Origin: Photobacterium aphoticum
GTDB lineage: Bacteria > Pseudomonadota > Gammaproteobacteria > Enterobacterales > Vibrionaceae
Length of the DNA: 64,000 bases
Reading direction: 5' to 3'
NCBI RefSeq assembly: GCF_001029435.1
Contig: NZ_LDOV01000007.1
Coordinates: 1-64,000 of the forward strand
Under the pieces are notes generated by a model, which made no database searches, was not told the origin of the DNA, and was given only the letters and a program-made list of their open reading frames with translations. Below, piece by piece: positions 37,555 through 49,600 of this stretch (position 1 is the stretch's first letter; each line of letters opens with the position of its first letter). The translations under genes were made by a program, and so were the position numbers.

Positions 37555-37575
37555 GGGGGCGTTTTAATCGCCCCC
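37555..37575 (+). other. GC-rich hairpin in the guaA leader
   Basis: A perfect 7-bp stem of almost pure GC (37555-37561 with 37569-37575) encloses a TTTTAAT loop. It lies between the promoter candidate and the guaA start. No long T run follows. Confidence 0.5.
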
Positions 37576-37607
37576 CTCATTTCAATGATTTTTGAGAAAG
37601 CTCGATA

Positions 37608-39191
37608 ATGACCACGACCACAAATATTCATGAACAACGTATTCTTATCCTGGACTTTGGTTCTCAGTACACCCAGCTGATCGCACGCCGTATCCGTGAA
37701 ATCGGTGTTTACTGTGAGCTATGGAGCTGGGACGTGGATGAAGCGGATATCCGTGATTTCAATCCAAACGGTATTATCCTTTCAGGTGGTCCGGAAAGCG
37801 TAACAGAAGCAGGTTCACCTCGCGCACCACAGTACGTGTTTGACGCAGGTGTACCGGTATTCGGTGTGTGCTACGGCATGCAGACCATGGCTGAACAGCT
37901 TGGCGGTAAAGTTGCTGGTTCAAGCGAGCGTGAGTTCGGCTATGCACAAGTGAAAGTGGTTGAGCCAACGGCTTTCCTACAAAATATTGAAGACGCTGTC
38001 GCGGAAGATGGCACAGCGATGCTGGACGTATGGATGAGCCACGGTGACAAAGTGGTTGAGATCCCGTCTGATTTCGTGAAAGTAGCAGAAACGGCAACCT
38101 GTCCGTACGCTGCGATGGCGAACGAAGAAAAACGCTTCTACGGCGTACAGTTCCACCCAGAAGTGACGCACACGCGTCAGGGCATGCGCATCATTGAAAA
38201 CTTCGTACTGAACATCTGTGGCTGTGAAAAGCTATGGACGTCTGCCAACATCATTGAAGACGCCGTTGCGCGTATCAAAGAGCAAGTGGGCGACGACGAA
38301 GTGATCCTTGGCCTGTCAGGCGGTGTGGATTCATCAGTCGTGGCTATGCTTATCCACCGCGCGATCGGTGACAAGCTAACTTGTGTATTCGTGGACAACG
38401 GCCTACTGCGCTTGAACGAAGGCGAGCAGGTAATGGAAATGTTCGGTGACCACTTCGGTCTGAACATTGTTCACGTGAAAGCAGAAGACCGTTTCCTTTC
38501 AGCGCTTGCTGGCGTGGATGAGCCAGAAGCGAAGCGTAAGATCATCGGTCACGTATTCGTTGACGTATTCGATGAAGAATCGAAGAAACTGAAGAACGCG
38601 AAGTGGTTGGCACAGGGCACGATTTACCCTGACGTGATCGAGTCTGCAGCATCGAAGACCGGTAAAGCACACGTGATCAAGTCTCACCACAACGTAGGTG
38701 GCCTGCCAGAAGAAATGGCAATGGGCTTGGTTGAGCCGCTAAAAGAGCTGTTCAAAGACGAAGTACGTAAGATCGGCCTAGAGCTTGGCCTGCCTTACAA
38801 CATGCTTTACCGTCACCCGTTCCCAGGTCCAGGCCTAGGTGTACGTGTACTGGGTGAAGTGAAGAAAGAGTACTGCGACTTGCTACGTCGCGCGGATGCT
38901 ATCTTCATTGAAGAGCTGCACAAAGCGGACCTATACAACAAAGTATCACAAGCCTTTACCGTGTTCCTGCCAGTACGCTCTGTGGGCGTAATGGGCGATG
39001 GCCGTAAGTACGACTGGGTTGTGTCTCTACGTGCTGTAGAAACCATCGACTTCATGACTGCGCATTGGGCACACCTGCCTTACGACTTCCTGGGCAAGGT
39101 TTCTAACCGCATCATCAACGAAGTAGACGGCATTTCTCGCGTGGTTTACGACGTATCTGGCAAGCCGCCAGCAACGATCGAGTGGGAATAA
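37608..39191 (+). CDS. guaA: GMP synthase (glutamine-hydrolysing)
   Basis: GuaA aminates XMP to GMP. The 527-residue protein has a class I glutamine amidotransferase domain with nucleophile C88 (GVCYGMQ) and [11 protein letters not shown]-loop ATP pyrophosphatase domain follows (LSGGVDSS), and then the C-terminal dimerisation domain ending in PPATIEWE. It follows guaB in the usual purine pair. Confidence 0.97.
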   Translation: MTTTTNIHEQRILILDFGSQYTQLIARRIREIGVYCELWSWDVDEADIRDFNPNGIILSGGPESVTEAGSPRAPQYVFDAGVPVFGVCYGMQTMAEQLGGKVAGSSEREFGYAQVKVVEPTAFLQNIEDAVAEDGTAMLDVWMSHGDKVVEIPSDFVKVAETATCPYAAMANEEKRFYGVQFHPEVTHTRQGMRIIENFVLNICGCEKLWTSANIIEDAVARIKEQVGDDEVILGLSGGVDSSVVAMLIHRAIGDKLTCVFVDNGLLRLNEGEQVMEMFGDHFGLNIVHVKAEDRFLSALAGVDEPEAKRKIIGHVFVDVFDEESKKLKNAKWLAQGTIYPDVIESAASKTGKAHVIKSHHNVGGLPEEMAMGLVEPLKELFKDEVRKIGLELGLPYNMLYRHPFPGPGLGVRVLGEVKKEYCDLLRRADAIFIEELHKADLYNKVSQAFTVFLPVRSVGVMGDGRKYDWVVSLRAVETIDFMTAHWAHLPYDFLGKVSNRIINEVDGISRVVYDVSGKPPATIEWE

Positions 39192-39218
39192 TCCTTCACT
39201 TGTGAGTGACAAACCTCA

Positions 39219-39247
39219 GAAGCCCGCGTTATCGCGGGCTTTTTTTT
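39219..39247 (+). terminator. Intrinsic terminator after guaA
   Basis: A 9-bp GC-rich stem (AGCCCGCG with CGCGGGCT, plus a flanking A-T pair) around TTAT is followed by eight T. Confidence 0.93.
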
Positions 39248-39904
39248 ATGCCTGAAAAACGTCTTCGGTAAAGCATAAAGGGCGCGTAGAGAGAAATGCG
39301 AGATCAAACAAGCGGCATGCGTTTTTGACCAAATAGTTGATGAGCAATACCACAGGGGAAGAGCGACATTGATATCAATACGCCGCCTCGAATGTTGATC
39401 TATAGAGTGGTAGAGAATGCTATCTGTCTGATCTGAAAACCACGTGATCGATAAGTTGTTGATGTGACTAAATCGGTATGCTGAATTCAGCATTATATTC
39501 TGTTAACGGATGATGTGAAGGCGCCCACATAGGGCGTCTTTTTTTTCGTCTACACTGTAGAAACGCTGTACTGATGACACGGTTATTAATTAGTGCGATC
39601 GGCTAGTGATTAGGTGCGTTTATTGAGGATCGTCTGATTTTTGTGCCTTTTATTTATTTTTCATGGGTGTTAGTGAGATTTGTGCAAAAGGTTTATCTGG
39701 TGTTGGTTTGATGTTTCTTATTAATATTTTCTTACAATATCTAGTAATAGTATTTTGTTATTAGTTAGAAGATCGTGCGTTTTTTGTTGGTCTTTTCATT
39801 ACAATCTTTGCAAGTTTTTCTGTTTTTGAAAAATCGGATTGACCGGCGATAAAAGCACAAAATCACGCCGCAAATTGACAACATCACTCACACATGGAGT
39901 TCCC
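39248..39904. other. Gene-free stretch between guaA and the AbgT transporter
   Basis: I see no protein gene in these 657 bases. The left half holds a 14-bp palindrome, TGCTGAATTCAGCA (39479-39492), and an extra intrinsic terminator (39518-39546). The right half is strongly AT-rich and should contain the promoter of the AbgT-family gene. A small RNA ending at the extra terminator is possible. Confidence 0.5.
39518..39546 (+). terminator. Orphan intrinsic terminator
   Basis: A 9-bp stem with one G-T pair (39518-39526 with 39532-39540) and a 5-base loop is followed by a run of eight T. The guaA terminator is already 270 bases upstream, so this one has no obvious gene to serve. Confidence 0.8.
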
Positions 39905-41464
39905 ATGAGTAATCACGCAGTAAATAAGGCGCCGGACACACCGCCGAGTGCCATGGATAAATTCCTTAACCTCATCGAACGCGCAGGTAACAAAATCCCA
40001 GATCCTGCATTGTTGTTCTTCTGGGGCCTAATCATTGTTTGGGGCTTGTCGGCACTTTTTTCTCAGTTCCAGTTCGAACTGATCCACCCTGTTACCGGCA
40101 CGGCTATCGAAGTTAAAAACCTGCTAACGGGCCAATCACTGGCTGAGTTCTTGGCGGGCATGGTGAAAACCTTCACAGGCTTTGCACCACTGGGTATCGT
40201 ACTGGTTGCGATGCTAGGTGTGGGTGTGGCTGAAGCATCTGGCTTCATCAACACCGGTCTGAAGAAAATGCTTAACGTTACACCGGCTAAACTGCTAACA
40301 CCAATGCTGATCCTGGTGGCTATCGTGTCACACACAGCAGCGGATGCGGGTTACGTACTGGTTATTCCACTAGGTGGTATCATCTTCCACGCAGCAGGTC
40401 GTCACCCTCTAGCGGGTATCGCAGCAGCGTTTGCAGGTGTATCTGGCGGTTTCTCTGCTAACTTTATCCCTTCAGGTATCGACCCACTGTTGGCGGGCTT
40501 TACTGAATCTGCCGCGCAGATCCTGGATAAAGATTACGTGGTTAACCCACTGTCTAACCTAATGTTCACCGGTTTCTCTTCACTGCTTGTTATCGCTGTG
40601 GGTTGGTACGTGACTGAAAAGATCATCGAACCACGTTTGAAAAACACCCCAATCGATGAAGATGCTGAAGAAGCACCGGATCTAGCATCATTCACGGCGA
40701 TTGAATCAAAAGCATTCAACCGTGCGGGTATCGCGATGCTTGTGGGTATCTTCGCACTGATTGCTGCGGTTTACCCAGAAACCTCACCACTGCGTTCACC
40801 AGAAGGTGAAGTGACGGCGTTTACTGCACCACTGATGCAGTCAATCGTACCGCTTATCTTCATCCTGTTCGTGATCCCAGGTGTGATTTACGGCCGTGTA
40901 GCGGGTACGTTCAAGCAAAGCTCTGACATCATCAAAGCGATGTCTGCGACCATGGGTACCATGGGTGGTTACATCGTGATGTCATTCTTCTGTGCACAGT
41001 TCCTGGCAGCGTTTACCCAATCTAACCTGGGTACACTTTTGGCGCTATCAGGTGCCGATCTGCTTAAAGCGATGAACCTACCAGGCCAGATCACTATCGT
41101 GGGTATGATCCTGCTAACCGCAACGGTTAACCTGCTGATTGGTTCTTCTTCTGCGAAGTGGGCACTGATTGGTCCTATCTTCGTACCAATGCTGATGGCG
41201 GTGGGTATCTCTCCTGAGTTGACGCAGGCGGCTTACCGTGTTGGTGACTCGGTGTCTAACATCGTTTCTCCACTGATGGTGTTCTTCCCACTGGTAGTGG
41301 TTTACACCCAGCGTTACGTGAAGAGCTCTGGTATCGGTACACTGGCTTCAATGATGATGCCGTACTCGATTGCCCTGCTGATCTGTTGGACCGCATTCCT
41401 ATTGATTTACTGGACTATCGGTATTCCTCTGGGTGTGAGCGCGCCTTACTCGTACAGCATGTAA
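39905..41464 (+). CDS. AbgT-family transporter
   Basis: This 519-residue inner-membrane protein belongs to the AbgT (p-aminobenzoyl-glutamate transporter/MtrF-YdaH) family. It has multiple hydrophobic segments, and the family stretch AGVSGGFSANFIPSGIDPLL is clear. Family members import aminobenzoyl-glutamate or export antimetabolites such as sulfonamides, and the substrate here cannot be read. The open frame extends to a TTG at 39839. The ATG at 39905, five bases after GGAG, is preferred. It stands alone, with a terminator after it. Confidence 0.9.
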   Translation: MSNHAVNKAPDTPPSAMDKFLNLIERAGNKIPDPALLFFWGLIIVWGLSALFSQFQFELIHPVTGTAIEVKNLLTGQSLAEFLAGMVKTFTGFAPLGIVLVAMLGVGVAEASGFINTGLKKMLNVTPAKLLTPMLILVAIVSHTAADAGYVLVIPLGGIIFHAAGRHPLAGIAAAFAGVSGGFSANFIPSGIDPLLAGFTESAAQILDKDYVVNPLSNLMFTGFSSLLVIAVGWYVTEKIIEPRLKNTPIDEDAEEAPDLASFTAIESKAFNRAGIAMLVGIFALIAAVYPETSPLRSPEGEVTAFTAPLMQSIVPLIFILFVIPGVIYGRVAGTFKQSSDIIKAMSATMGTMGGYIVMSFFCAQFLAAFTQSNLGTLLALSGADLLKAMNLPGQITIVGMILLTATVNLLIGSSSAKWALIGPIFVPMLMAVGISPELTQAAYRVGDSVSNIVSPLMVFFPLVVVYTQRYVKSSGIGTLASMMMPYSIALLICWTAFLLIYWTIGIPLGVSAPYSYSM

Positions 41465-41482
41465 GTACATATTGTAAAAACG

Positions 41483-41511
41483 AAAAACCCGCCATCTCGG
41501 CGGGTTTTTTT
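41483..41511. terminator. Bidirectional terminator between AbgT gene and fghA
   Basis: A 7-bp stem (41487-41493 with 41499-41505) has As on the left and a T run on the right, between convergent genes. Confidence 0.9.
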
Positions 41512-41560
41512 ATGCTTAACGATCCGTATGTGACTCTCGCGGCACAGAGTTTAAGACAGT

Positions 41561-42403
41561 TTAAGCCAAGTGTTTGGCATGGAAACGCAGGTGATCTTCA
41601 ATGAAGCTGGCGATGAAGTAGTAGCTGTGATCAAAGCCTTCTTGCATACGCAATTCCAGCGGGTAATCAGCGGCTTCTGCTGCGGCCAGTAGCGCTTCCG
41701 GTTTCAGCTGTTCAACCAAGAAGTTGTCTTGATCGCCCTGATCGACTAACGCCGGCACCGGTTGCTGGTGAGTACGCATTAACTCGCTGCTGTCGTAAGC
41801 CTGCCAGGTGGTTTTATCGTTGCCCAAGTAACCGGTGAAGGCTTTCTGGCCCCACGGACAGTTCATCGGGTTGCTGATCGGGCTAAACGCAGAAACCGAG
41901 CTATAGCGTGATGGATTACGCAGAGCAATCATCAATGCACCGTGGCCGCCCATGGAGTGGCCGCTGATCGCACGTTTGTCGTTCACTGGGAAGTGCGCTT
42001 CAATCAGGGCCGGTAGTTCGTTTACCACGTAGTCGTACATGCGGTAATGGCGATTCCACGGCGCTTGTGTGGCGTTCACATAAAAGCCTGCACCCAAGCC
42101 GAAGTCGTACGCGCCTTCAGGATCATCTGCCACGCCTTCACCGCGTGGGCTGGTGTCCGGAGCCACAATAGCGATGCCCAATTCTGCCGCTAAACGTTGA
42201 GCGCCGGCTTTTTGCATGAAGTTTTCATCGGTACAGGTCAGGCCGGATAACCAATACAGCACCGGTACTTTTTCCCCCTGTGCGATGTGCGGTGGCAGGA
42301 AAATGGCAAAGCGCATGTCACAGTTCAAGGTTGAAGAGCGATGGGTGTATTGTTTGTGCCAGCCACCGAAACTTTTATTCCAGCTTACGTTGTCTATGGT
42401 CAT
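41561..42403 (-). CDS. fghA: S-formylglutathione hydrolase
   Basis: FghA hydrolyses S-formylglutathione to formate and glutathione in formaldehyde detoxification. The 280-residue protein has the esterase D fold signature GHSMGGHG with nucleophile S150. The other triad members are likely D226 (DQDNFL) and H259 (FDHSYY). A divergent LysR gene follows upstream. The usual partner, the glutathione-dependent alcohol dehydrogenase adhC, is not adjacent. Confidence 0.93.
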   Translation of the reverse strand: MTIDNVSWNKSFGGWHKQYTHRSSTLNCDMRFAIFLPPHIAQGEKVPVLYWLSGLTCTDENFMQKAGAQRLAAELGIAIVAPDTSPRGEGVADDPEGAYDFGLGAGFYVNATQAPWNRHYRMYDYVVNELPALIEAHFPVNDKRAISGHSMGGHGALMIALRNPSRYSSVSAFSPISNPMNCPWGQKAFTGYLGNDKTTWQAYDSSELMRTHQQPVPALVDQGDQDNFLVEQLKPEALLAAAEAADYPLELRMQEGFDHSYYFIASFIEDHLRFHAKHLA

Positions 42404-42675
42404 CTTGATTCCCGTTTAAAAGGCGAAACATGCAGGTGTTCAGCCTTAGTGCCTGATGGGTGAGTACTGACGTCGTTAGGGTTATCCAGTGCTTTTACCT
42501 GCCTGATACCGTGTTCCCCGCGATTGATTTAACAGTAGGTGAGAATACGGGACTGGGTGAGCCGATTGTGTGGGTCACGCCGTCATTTTGATGTGTTCAG
42601 TATATTTATTTCTGAATTTTTGATAATTCCCCTAGAATGCAAATAACTTTTACTTAGCTGTAATAATGGTGTTCG

Positions 42676-44188
<1,513 letters not shown>

Positions 44189-44220
44189 CGCTTTTTGTCA
44201 GCGATGTTCGAAAACAAGAA

Positions 44221-44249
44221 GGGCGCATGAACTATCATGCGCCCTTTTT
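44221..44249 (+). terminator. Intrinsic terminator after tadA
   Basis: A perfect 10-bp stem (44221-44230 with 44235-44244) with loop ACTA is followed by five T. Confidence 0.92.
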
Positions 44250-44264
44250 GCATTGAAGCGGGGA

Positions 44265-44402
44265 TCAGTCGCTGCACGCCACTAAATAGCTGCGCTGACG
44301 CCATAAAATCTTTTTGCGGATATTGGCGTGCAGACGCTTACGGCGGGTGGCGGTAGAAGTCATTCGTTTGCGCGTACGTGCGCTGAGTTTCGATAGTCGC
44401 AT
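44265..44402 (-). CDS. Unrecognised 45-residue highly basic protein (candidate)
   Basis: This leftward frame runs ATG to TGA and encodes 45 residues, beginning MRLSKLSARTRKRM. About 17 are Lys, Arg or His, so it should bind nucleic acid or ribosomes if made. It resembles small ribosomal proteins in composition only, and I do not recognise a family. It fills the otherwise empty gap between tadA and mltF, and the tadA terminator may also serve it. Against it, no strong ribosome binding site precedes the ATG. An AT-rich TATATAAAA-like tract lies upstream on this strand at about 44461-44470. Confidence 0.5.
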   Translation of the reverse strand: MRLSKLSARTRKRMTSTATRRKRLHANIRKKILWRQRSYLVACSD

Positions 44403-44519
44403 GAAGTTGTTCTTTAAATTACGGCAATCACAAACACGAACAGGCGAAGCCTGCTGTCCATTTTTATATAGCGTACAGTATCCTCTATTTTAACGTTAGG
44501 GGACGCGATAAGGATCACG

Positions 44520-44545
44520 AATTAATGATATATCAGTCATTAATT
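44520..44545. repeat. 9-bp inverted repeat between the basic ORF and mltF
   Basis: Perfect arms AATTAATGA (44520-44528) and TCATTAATT (44537-44545) flank an 8-base spacer. The shape fits an operator for a dimeric regulator, but no family can be named. Confidence 0.4.
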
Positions 44546-44593
44546 ACATGTAGGGCTATGAAAGAAAAGGATAAAACGACAAATGCAGCCGAT

Positions 44594-44623
44594 AAAAAAA
44601 CAGCCAGCGTTAAGGCTGGCTGT
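44594..44623 (-). terminator. Intrinsic terminator for mltF
   Basis: Arms CAGCCAGC (44601-44608) and GCTGGCTG (44615-44622) form an 8-bp stem. Read leftward, it is followed by a run of seven T. The mltF stop is 54 bases away. Confidence 0.88.
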
Positions 44624-44676
44624 GTGTTTTTCCGTGTTGCGCCCTTACAGGGGTAAGCGCACAAACCGGTGCGTGA

Positions 44677-46257
44677 TCAGTTGCTGACTGTTTTCGCGGG
44701 TGCCGTGCTCATTGGCGATGGCGGCAAGTGACGATCCGCCGGATTGGCTGTGTTACCACTTGCTTCATTTTGCGCCTCGGCTGTCTGCGTTGGTTGCGCA
44801 GCGGACAAGATAGACGGTGGTGGCGTGATGGTGTGTAGGCCATCCACCAATTCCACGTCTTCCTGCTGTGGCTGCTGACTGTGGGTTTGTTCGTAACCGA
44901 TAATACTCTGGTAGTAACGGCGAATGTTTTCCACATAGTTCAGCGCTTCATCACCACGGGCATAGCCATAGCGGGTGTGTTGGTAGTACTTGCGCTGGCG
45001 CAGCAGCGGCAGACGCTGTTTCACATCACTCCACGCATCCGGGTTACCGCCTTGTGACTTGGTCAGACGACGGGCATCCATCAGGTGACCAAAGCCGACG
45101 TTATAAGACGCCAGGGCAAACCACACCTTCTCGTGCTCTTCCACACTGTCCGGAATACGGTTGATCATCTTACGCAGGTACTCGGTACCGCCACGGATAC
45201 TTTGCTCCGGATCCAGACGGTTTTTCACACCGACCGATTTCGCAGTAGGCAGCGTCAGCATCATCATGCCACGTACACCCGTTGGAGAGACCGCTTTCGG
45301 GTTCCAGTGGGATTCCTGATAAGACAGAGCTGCAATCAGACGCCAGTCAAATTCGTTGGCGTACTTTTTAAATAAGCCTTCCCATTTCGGTAGCTTGCCT
45401 TCAATCGCACGTAAGAACGCGCGGGTATCCACGTAGTCAAACTTGTCGACGTGGCCGAAGTATTTTTCTTCCAGCTTCGCCAGCTCACCGCTTTGTTTGA
45501 TCTCGCCAAAGAACTCAATGATCAGCGCGTACAGGCTGTCATCGTTATTGCGGTTCACAAACCAGGCAATCGGCTCATCTTCGGTCAGCTCAAGCGCGGT
45601 CGTGATGTCCGGGTGAATACGCTGGTTCAGGGCGATTTCCACCGAATCGGCCATGGTGTAATCCAGTTCGCCGTCTGCCACCTGGCGCAGCAGTTCATCG
45701 CTGTCGGTTTCTTCAACCGTGGTCCACACCAAGTTCGGGTGGGTCTTTTTCAACGCAATCAGGGTTTTCTCATGGCTGGAGCCCTTCACGACGGTGAGGG
45801 TACCTTTGCTGCCATCGAGATCATCAATGTCACGCGGGCGCCATTGGCCTTTTTTGTACACCACCTTTTGGCTGGCGTAGTAATAAGCCGGTGCGGCGCG
45901 GAAGTTTTCCAAGCGATCGGCGGTCATGGTCAGGCCGGATGCCAGAATATCCACGTCATCGCGTTGCAGGCTCGGGAACATGCCAGACAGGGTAAACATG
46001 GTTTTCATTTCCAGTTTAACCCCAAGCTTGTCGGCAAAACGTTGTGCCAGCTCGTAATCCAGCCCGGTCGGGCCTTCGCTGCCAATGTAGTAGGACAATT
46101 GGTTATTGAGGGTACCGACTCGGAGCACTCCTTCCTCACGAATACGTTCGAGATCAGTGCGTGGCTCTTCCTGCCAACAGCCGTTCAGGAAGAACAGGCT
46201 TAGCACCAAGGCGATGAAATGCCGGAAAGTGTGATTCTGACGAATAATGCTCAACAA
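44677..46257 (-). CDS. mltF: Membrane-bound lytic murein transglycosylase F
   Basis: MltF cleaves peptidoglycan glycan strands at the outer membrane. The 526-residue protein has an N-terminal hydrophobic signal ending in a lipobox-like FLNGC (C27) and a solute-binding-protein-like regulatory domain (about 40-270). An SLT catalytic domain follows, with E315 in SYQESHW and the GVRGMMML motif. A low-complexity tail extends from about 455. The gene is divergent from purL, as in many gammaproteobacteria. Confidence 0.93.
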   Translation of the reverse strand: MLSIIRQNHTFRHFIALVLSLFFLNGCWQEEPRTDLERIREEGVLRVGTLNNQLSYYIGSEGPTGLDYELAQRFADKLGVKLEMKTMFTLSGMFPSLQRDDVDILASGLTMTADRLENFRAAPAYYYASQKVVYKKGQWRPRDIDDLDGSKGTLTVVKGSSHEKTLIALKKTHPNLVWTTVEETDSDELLRQVADGELDYTMADSVEIALNQRIHPDITTALELTEDEPIAWFVNRNNDDSLYALIIEFFGEIKQSGELAKLEEKYFGHVDKFDYVDTRAFLRAIEGKLPKWEGLFKKYANEFDWRLIAALSYQESHWNPKAVSPTGVRGMMMLTLPTAKSVGVKNRLDPEQSIRGGTEYLRKMINRIPDSVEEHEKVWFALASYNVGFGHLMDARRLTKSQGGNPDAWSDVKQRLPLLRQRKYYQHTRYGYARGDEALNYVENIRRYYQSIIGYEQTHSQQPQQEDVELVDGLHTITPPPSILSAAQPTQTAEAQNEASGNTANPADRHLPPSPMSTAPAKTVSN

Positions 46258-46614
46258 AGTATGCTCTTGATTATAGTAGGGGGTTCTTTATACCAAAGGA
46301 GAGCCTTTACGCAAAGTTATCAGCAACGACTTCGCTGACACTGTTCTGACAGAAAAGGGACGGCAATGGCTGAAAACAGCGGGGATCGCGGGTGTTTTGT
46401 CAGGTTTATCGACAGGAATAAAAAAAATCACGCAAACGGTTGCGTCAAGAGTTACGTCACAAAAAAATTTCCTTTATACTACGCCTCATCAAGAGTGCCT
46501 CGCCTCGGAATCTTCTGGGAAACGAGGTGGCATTGACGTAATTATCCTGGCGATGGGCGAGGAGATTAGGCCAATATCACCTTCATTCAACTGCTAATCG
46601 AGAGACGTACGCAC
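46258..46614. promoter_or_regulatory. mltF/purL divergent control region
   Basis: No gene is seen here. The stretch holds a PurR box (listed next) and a candidate purL promoter, TTACGT (46452-46457), 17 bases, TATACT (46475-46480). A 66-residue open frame across it (46397-46597) is rejected. Confidence 0.6.
46430..46445 (+). promoter_or_regulatory. PurR box upstream of purL
   Basis: The 16-base site reads ACGCAAACGGTTGCGT. By my count it matches all fixed positions of the PurR box ANGCAANCGNTTNCNT. It lies just upstream of the candidate -35. purL is a classical PurR target. Confidence 0.8.
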
Positions 46615-49600
46615 ATGGAAATTTTGCGTGGTTCACCCGCACTGTCTGAGTTTCGCATTAATAAGCTGCTAGAACGCTGCCGCGAATTGGAACTGCCTGT
46701 GTCAGGCATTTATGCAGAGTTTATGCACTTTGCTGATCTGTCTGCACCCTTGAGTGCGGAAGAGCAAGGTAAGCTTGCTAGTCTTCTGACTTACGGACCT
46801 ACGATTGCAGAGCATGAGCCGTCTGGCCTCTTGCTGCTGGTTACCCCGCGTCCGGGGACGATCTCTCCTTGGTCATCAAAATCGACCGATATTGCCCACA
46901 ACTGTGCCCTGTCATCAATCCAGCGTCTTGAACGTGGTACCGCGTACTACGTAGACACCACGGCTGCACTGTCTGACGATCAACTGCATGCTTTAAAAGG
47001 CTTGTTGCACGATCGCATGATGGAAGTGGTCTTCACCGCATTGGATGACGCCCAAGCCCTATTCCACAAAGCAGAGCCTGCGCCGGTACAGAGCGTGGAT
47101 ATCCTTGCCGGTGGCCGTGATGCGCTTGAACACGCAAACGTTACCTTGGGTTTGGCGCTGGCCGACGATGAGATTGATTATCTGGTGGAAAGCTTCACTA
47201 AGCTTGGCCGTAACCCGAATGATATCGAACTGATGATGTTCGCCCAGGCGAACTCTGAGCACTGCCGTCACAAGATCTTCAACGCGGATTGGACGATTGA
47301 TGGCGTCGAGCAGGAAAAATCCCTGTTCAAGATGATCAAAAACACGTACGAGAAACACAGCGATTACGTGTTGTCGGCGTATAAAGATAATGCGGCAGTG
47401 ATGGAAGGCTCAAAAGCCGGCCGTTTCTTCCCGGATCCGGCGTCGCGTCAGTACACCTACCACCAAGAAGACACCCACATTCTGATGAAAGTGGAAACCC
47501 ACAACCACCCAACGGCGATTTCGCCATGGCCGGGCGCATCGACCGGTTCAGGCGGTGAGATCCGTGATGAAGGCGCGACCGGTATCGGCGGCAAGCCAAA
47601 GGCGGGTCTGGTGGGCTTTACCGTGTCTAACCTGCGTGTCCCGGGCTTTGAACAGCCGTGGGAAAGCGATTTTGGTAAGCCAGAGCGTATCGTGAACGCG
47701 CTGGACATCATGCTGGAAGGCCCATTGGGCGGCGCGGCGTTTAACAACGAATTTGGTCGTCCTAACCTGCTGGGTTACTTCCGTACTTACGAAGAAAAAG
47801 TCAGCTCACACAACGGTGAAGAGATCCGTGGCTACCACAAGCCAATCATGATTGCCGGTGGTCTGGGTAACATCCGTGCTGAGCACGTACAGAAAAAAGA
47901 AATTCCGGTTGGCGCGAAGCTGATTGTACTGGGTGGCCCGGCAATGAACATCGGCCTGGGTGGCGGTGCGGCTTCTTCCATGGCATCCGGCCAGTCGGCG
48001 GAAGATTTGGATTTTGCTTCGGTACAGCGTGAAAACCCAGAGATGGAGCGTCGCTGTCAGGAAGTGATCGACCGTTGCTGGCAGATGGGTGATGCCAACC
48101 CAATCGCCTTTATTCACGATGTGGGCGCGGGCGGTATCTCCAATGCATTGCCTGAATTAGTAGATGACGGTGAGCGTGGCGGTAAGTTCCAGCTACGTGA
48201 TGTGCCGAACGATGAACCGGGTATGAGCCCGCTGGAAATCTGGTGTAACGAATCGCAAGAGCGTTACGTCATGGCAGTAGCCGCTGAGAACATGGACGTG
48301 TTTGACGCGATCTGTCAGCGCGAACGTGCGCCGTACGCAGTCGTGGGTGAGGCGACAGAAGAGCGTCACCTGACGCTGGAAGACAGCCACTTCGATAACA
48401 CCCCAATCGACATGCCAATGGACATTCTGTTGGGCAAGCCGCCGAAGATGCACCGTGATGTGGTGACACAAAAAGCCCAAGGTCAGGCGATTGATCGCAG
48501 CGGTATTGAATTAGAAGCCGCGACACACCGTGTGTTGCGTTTGCCAGCTGTGGCTGAGAAAACCTTCTTGATCACCATCGGTGACCGTACGGTAACCGGC
48601 TTGGTGGCGCGCGATCAGATGGTCGGTCCTTGGCAGGTGCCGGTAGCCAACTGTGCGGTAACCGCAGCCAGCTACGACACGTACCACGGTGAAGCGATGG
48701 CAATGGGTGAGCGTACCCCTGTTGCACTGCTGGATTTTGCTGCCTCTGCCCGTCTGGCGGTGGGTGAAGCGATCACGAACATTGCTTCGGCTGACATTGG
48801 CGATCTGAAGCGCATTAAATTGTCGGCGAACTGGATGTCACCAGCGGGTCACCCGGGTGAAGATGCCGGTCTGTACGAAGCCGTGAAAGCCGTGGGTGAA
48901 GAGTTGTGTCCGGCATTGGGCCTAACCATCCCGGTGGGTAAAGACTCTATGTCGATGAAGACCAAGTGGGAGCAAAACGGTGAAGAGCAGACCGTGACCT
49001 CGCCACTGTCGCTGATCATCACCGCGTTTGGTCGCGTGGAAGATGTGCGCAAGACCGTGACGCCACAGCTACGCACCGACAAAGGCGACTCAACGTTGCT
49101 GCTGTTGGATTTGGGTTGTGGTCAGAACCGTTTGGGCGCTACCGCATTGGCACAGGTGTACAAGCAGTTGGGTGACAAGCCAGCTGACGTTGACAGCCCT
49201 GAGCTACTGAAAGGTTTCTTCAACGCGGTACAGGCTCTGGTACGTGACGACAAACTTCTGGCTTACCACGACCGTGGTGACGGTGGTCTGTACGTGACGC
49301 TAGCTGAAATGGCCTTTGCGGGTCACACCGGTGTGGAAGTGGATCTGAACACTACGGACGGCGATGCGTGTGATGATGTCCTGGCCACGCTGTTCAACGA
49401 AGAGTTGGGCGCGGTGATCCAAGTGCGTACTGAAGATTTGGACGCCGTACAGTCAGTACTGGCCGTTCATGGTCTGGAAGCGTGCAGCCACGTGATTGGT
49501 ACCGTGGTTGATGAAGACGTGGTACGTATCTGGAACGGCAACGATTTGGTGCTGGAACAAAACCGCACTGAACTTCGTACCATTTGGGCAGAAACGACCT

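Noticed and set aside
46397..46597. 66-residue frame upstream of purL
   Set aside because: It runs through the PurR box and the purL promoter, with no ribosome binding site or protein-like pattern.
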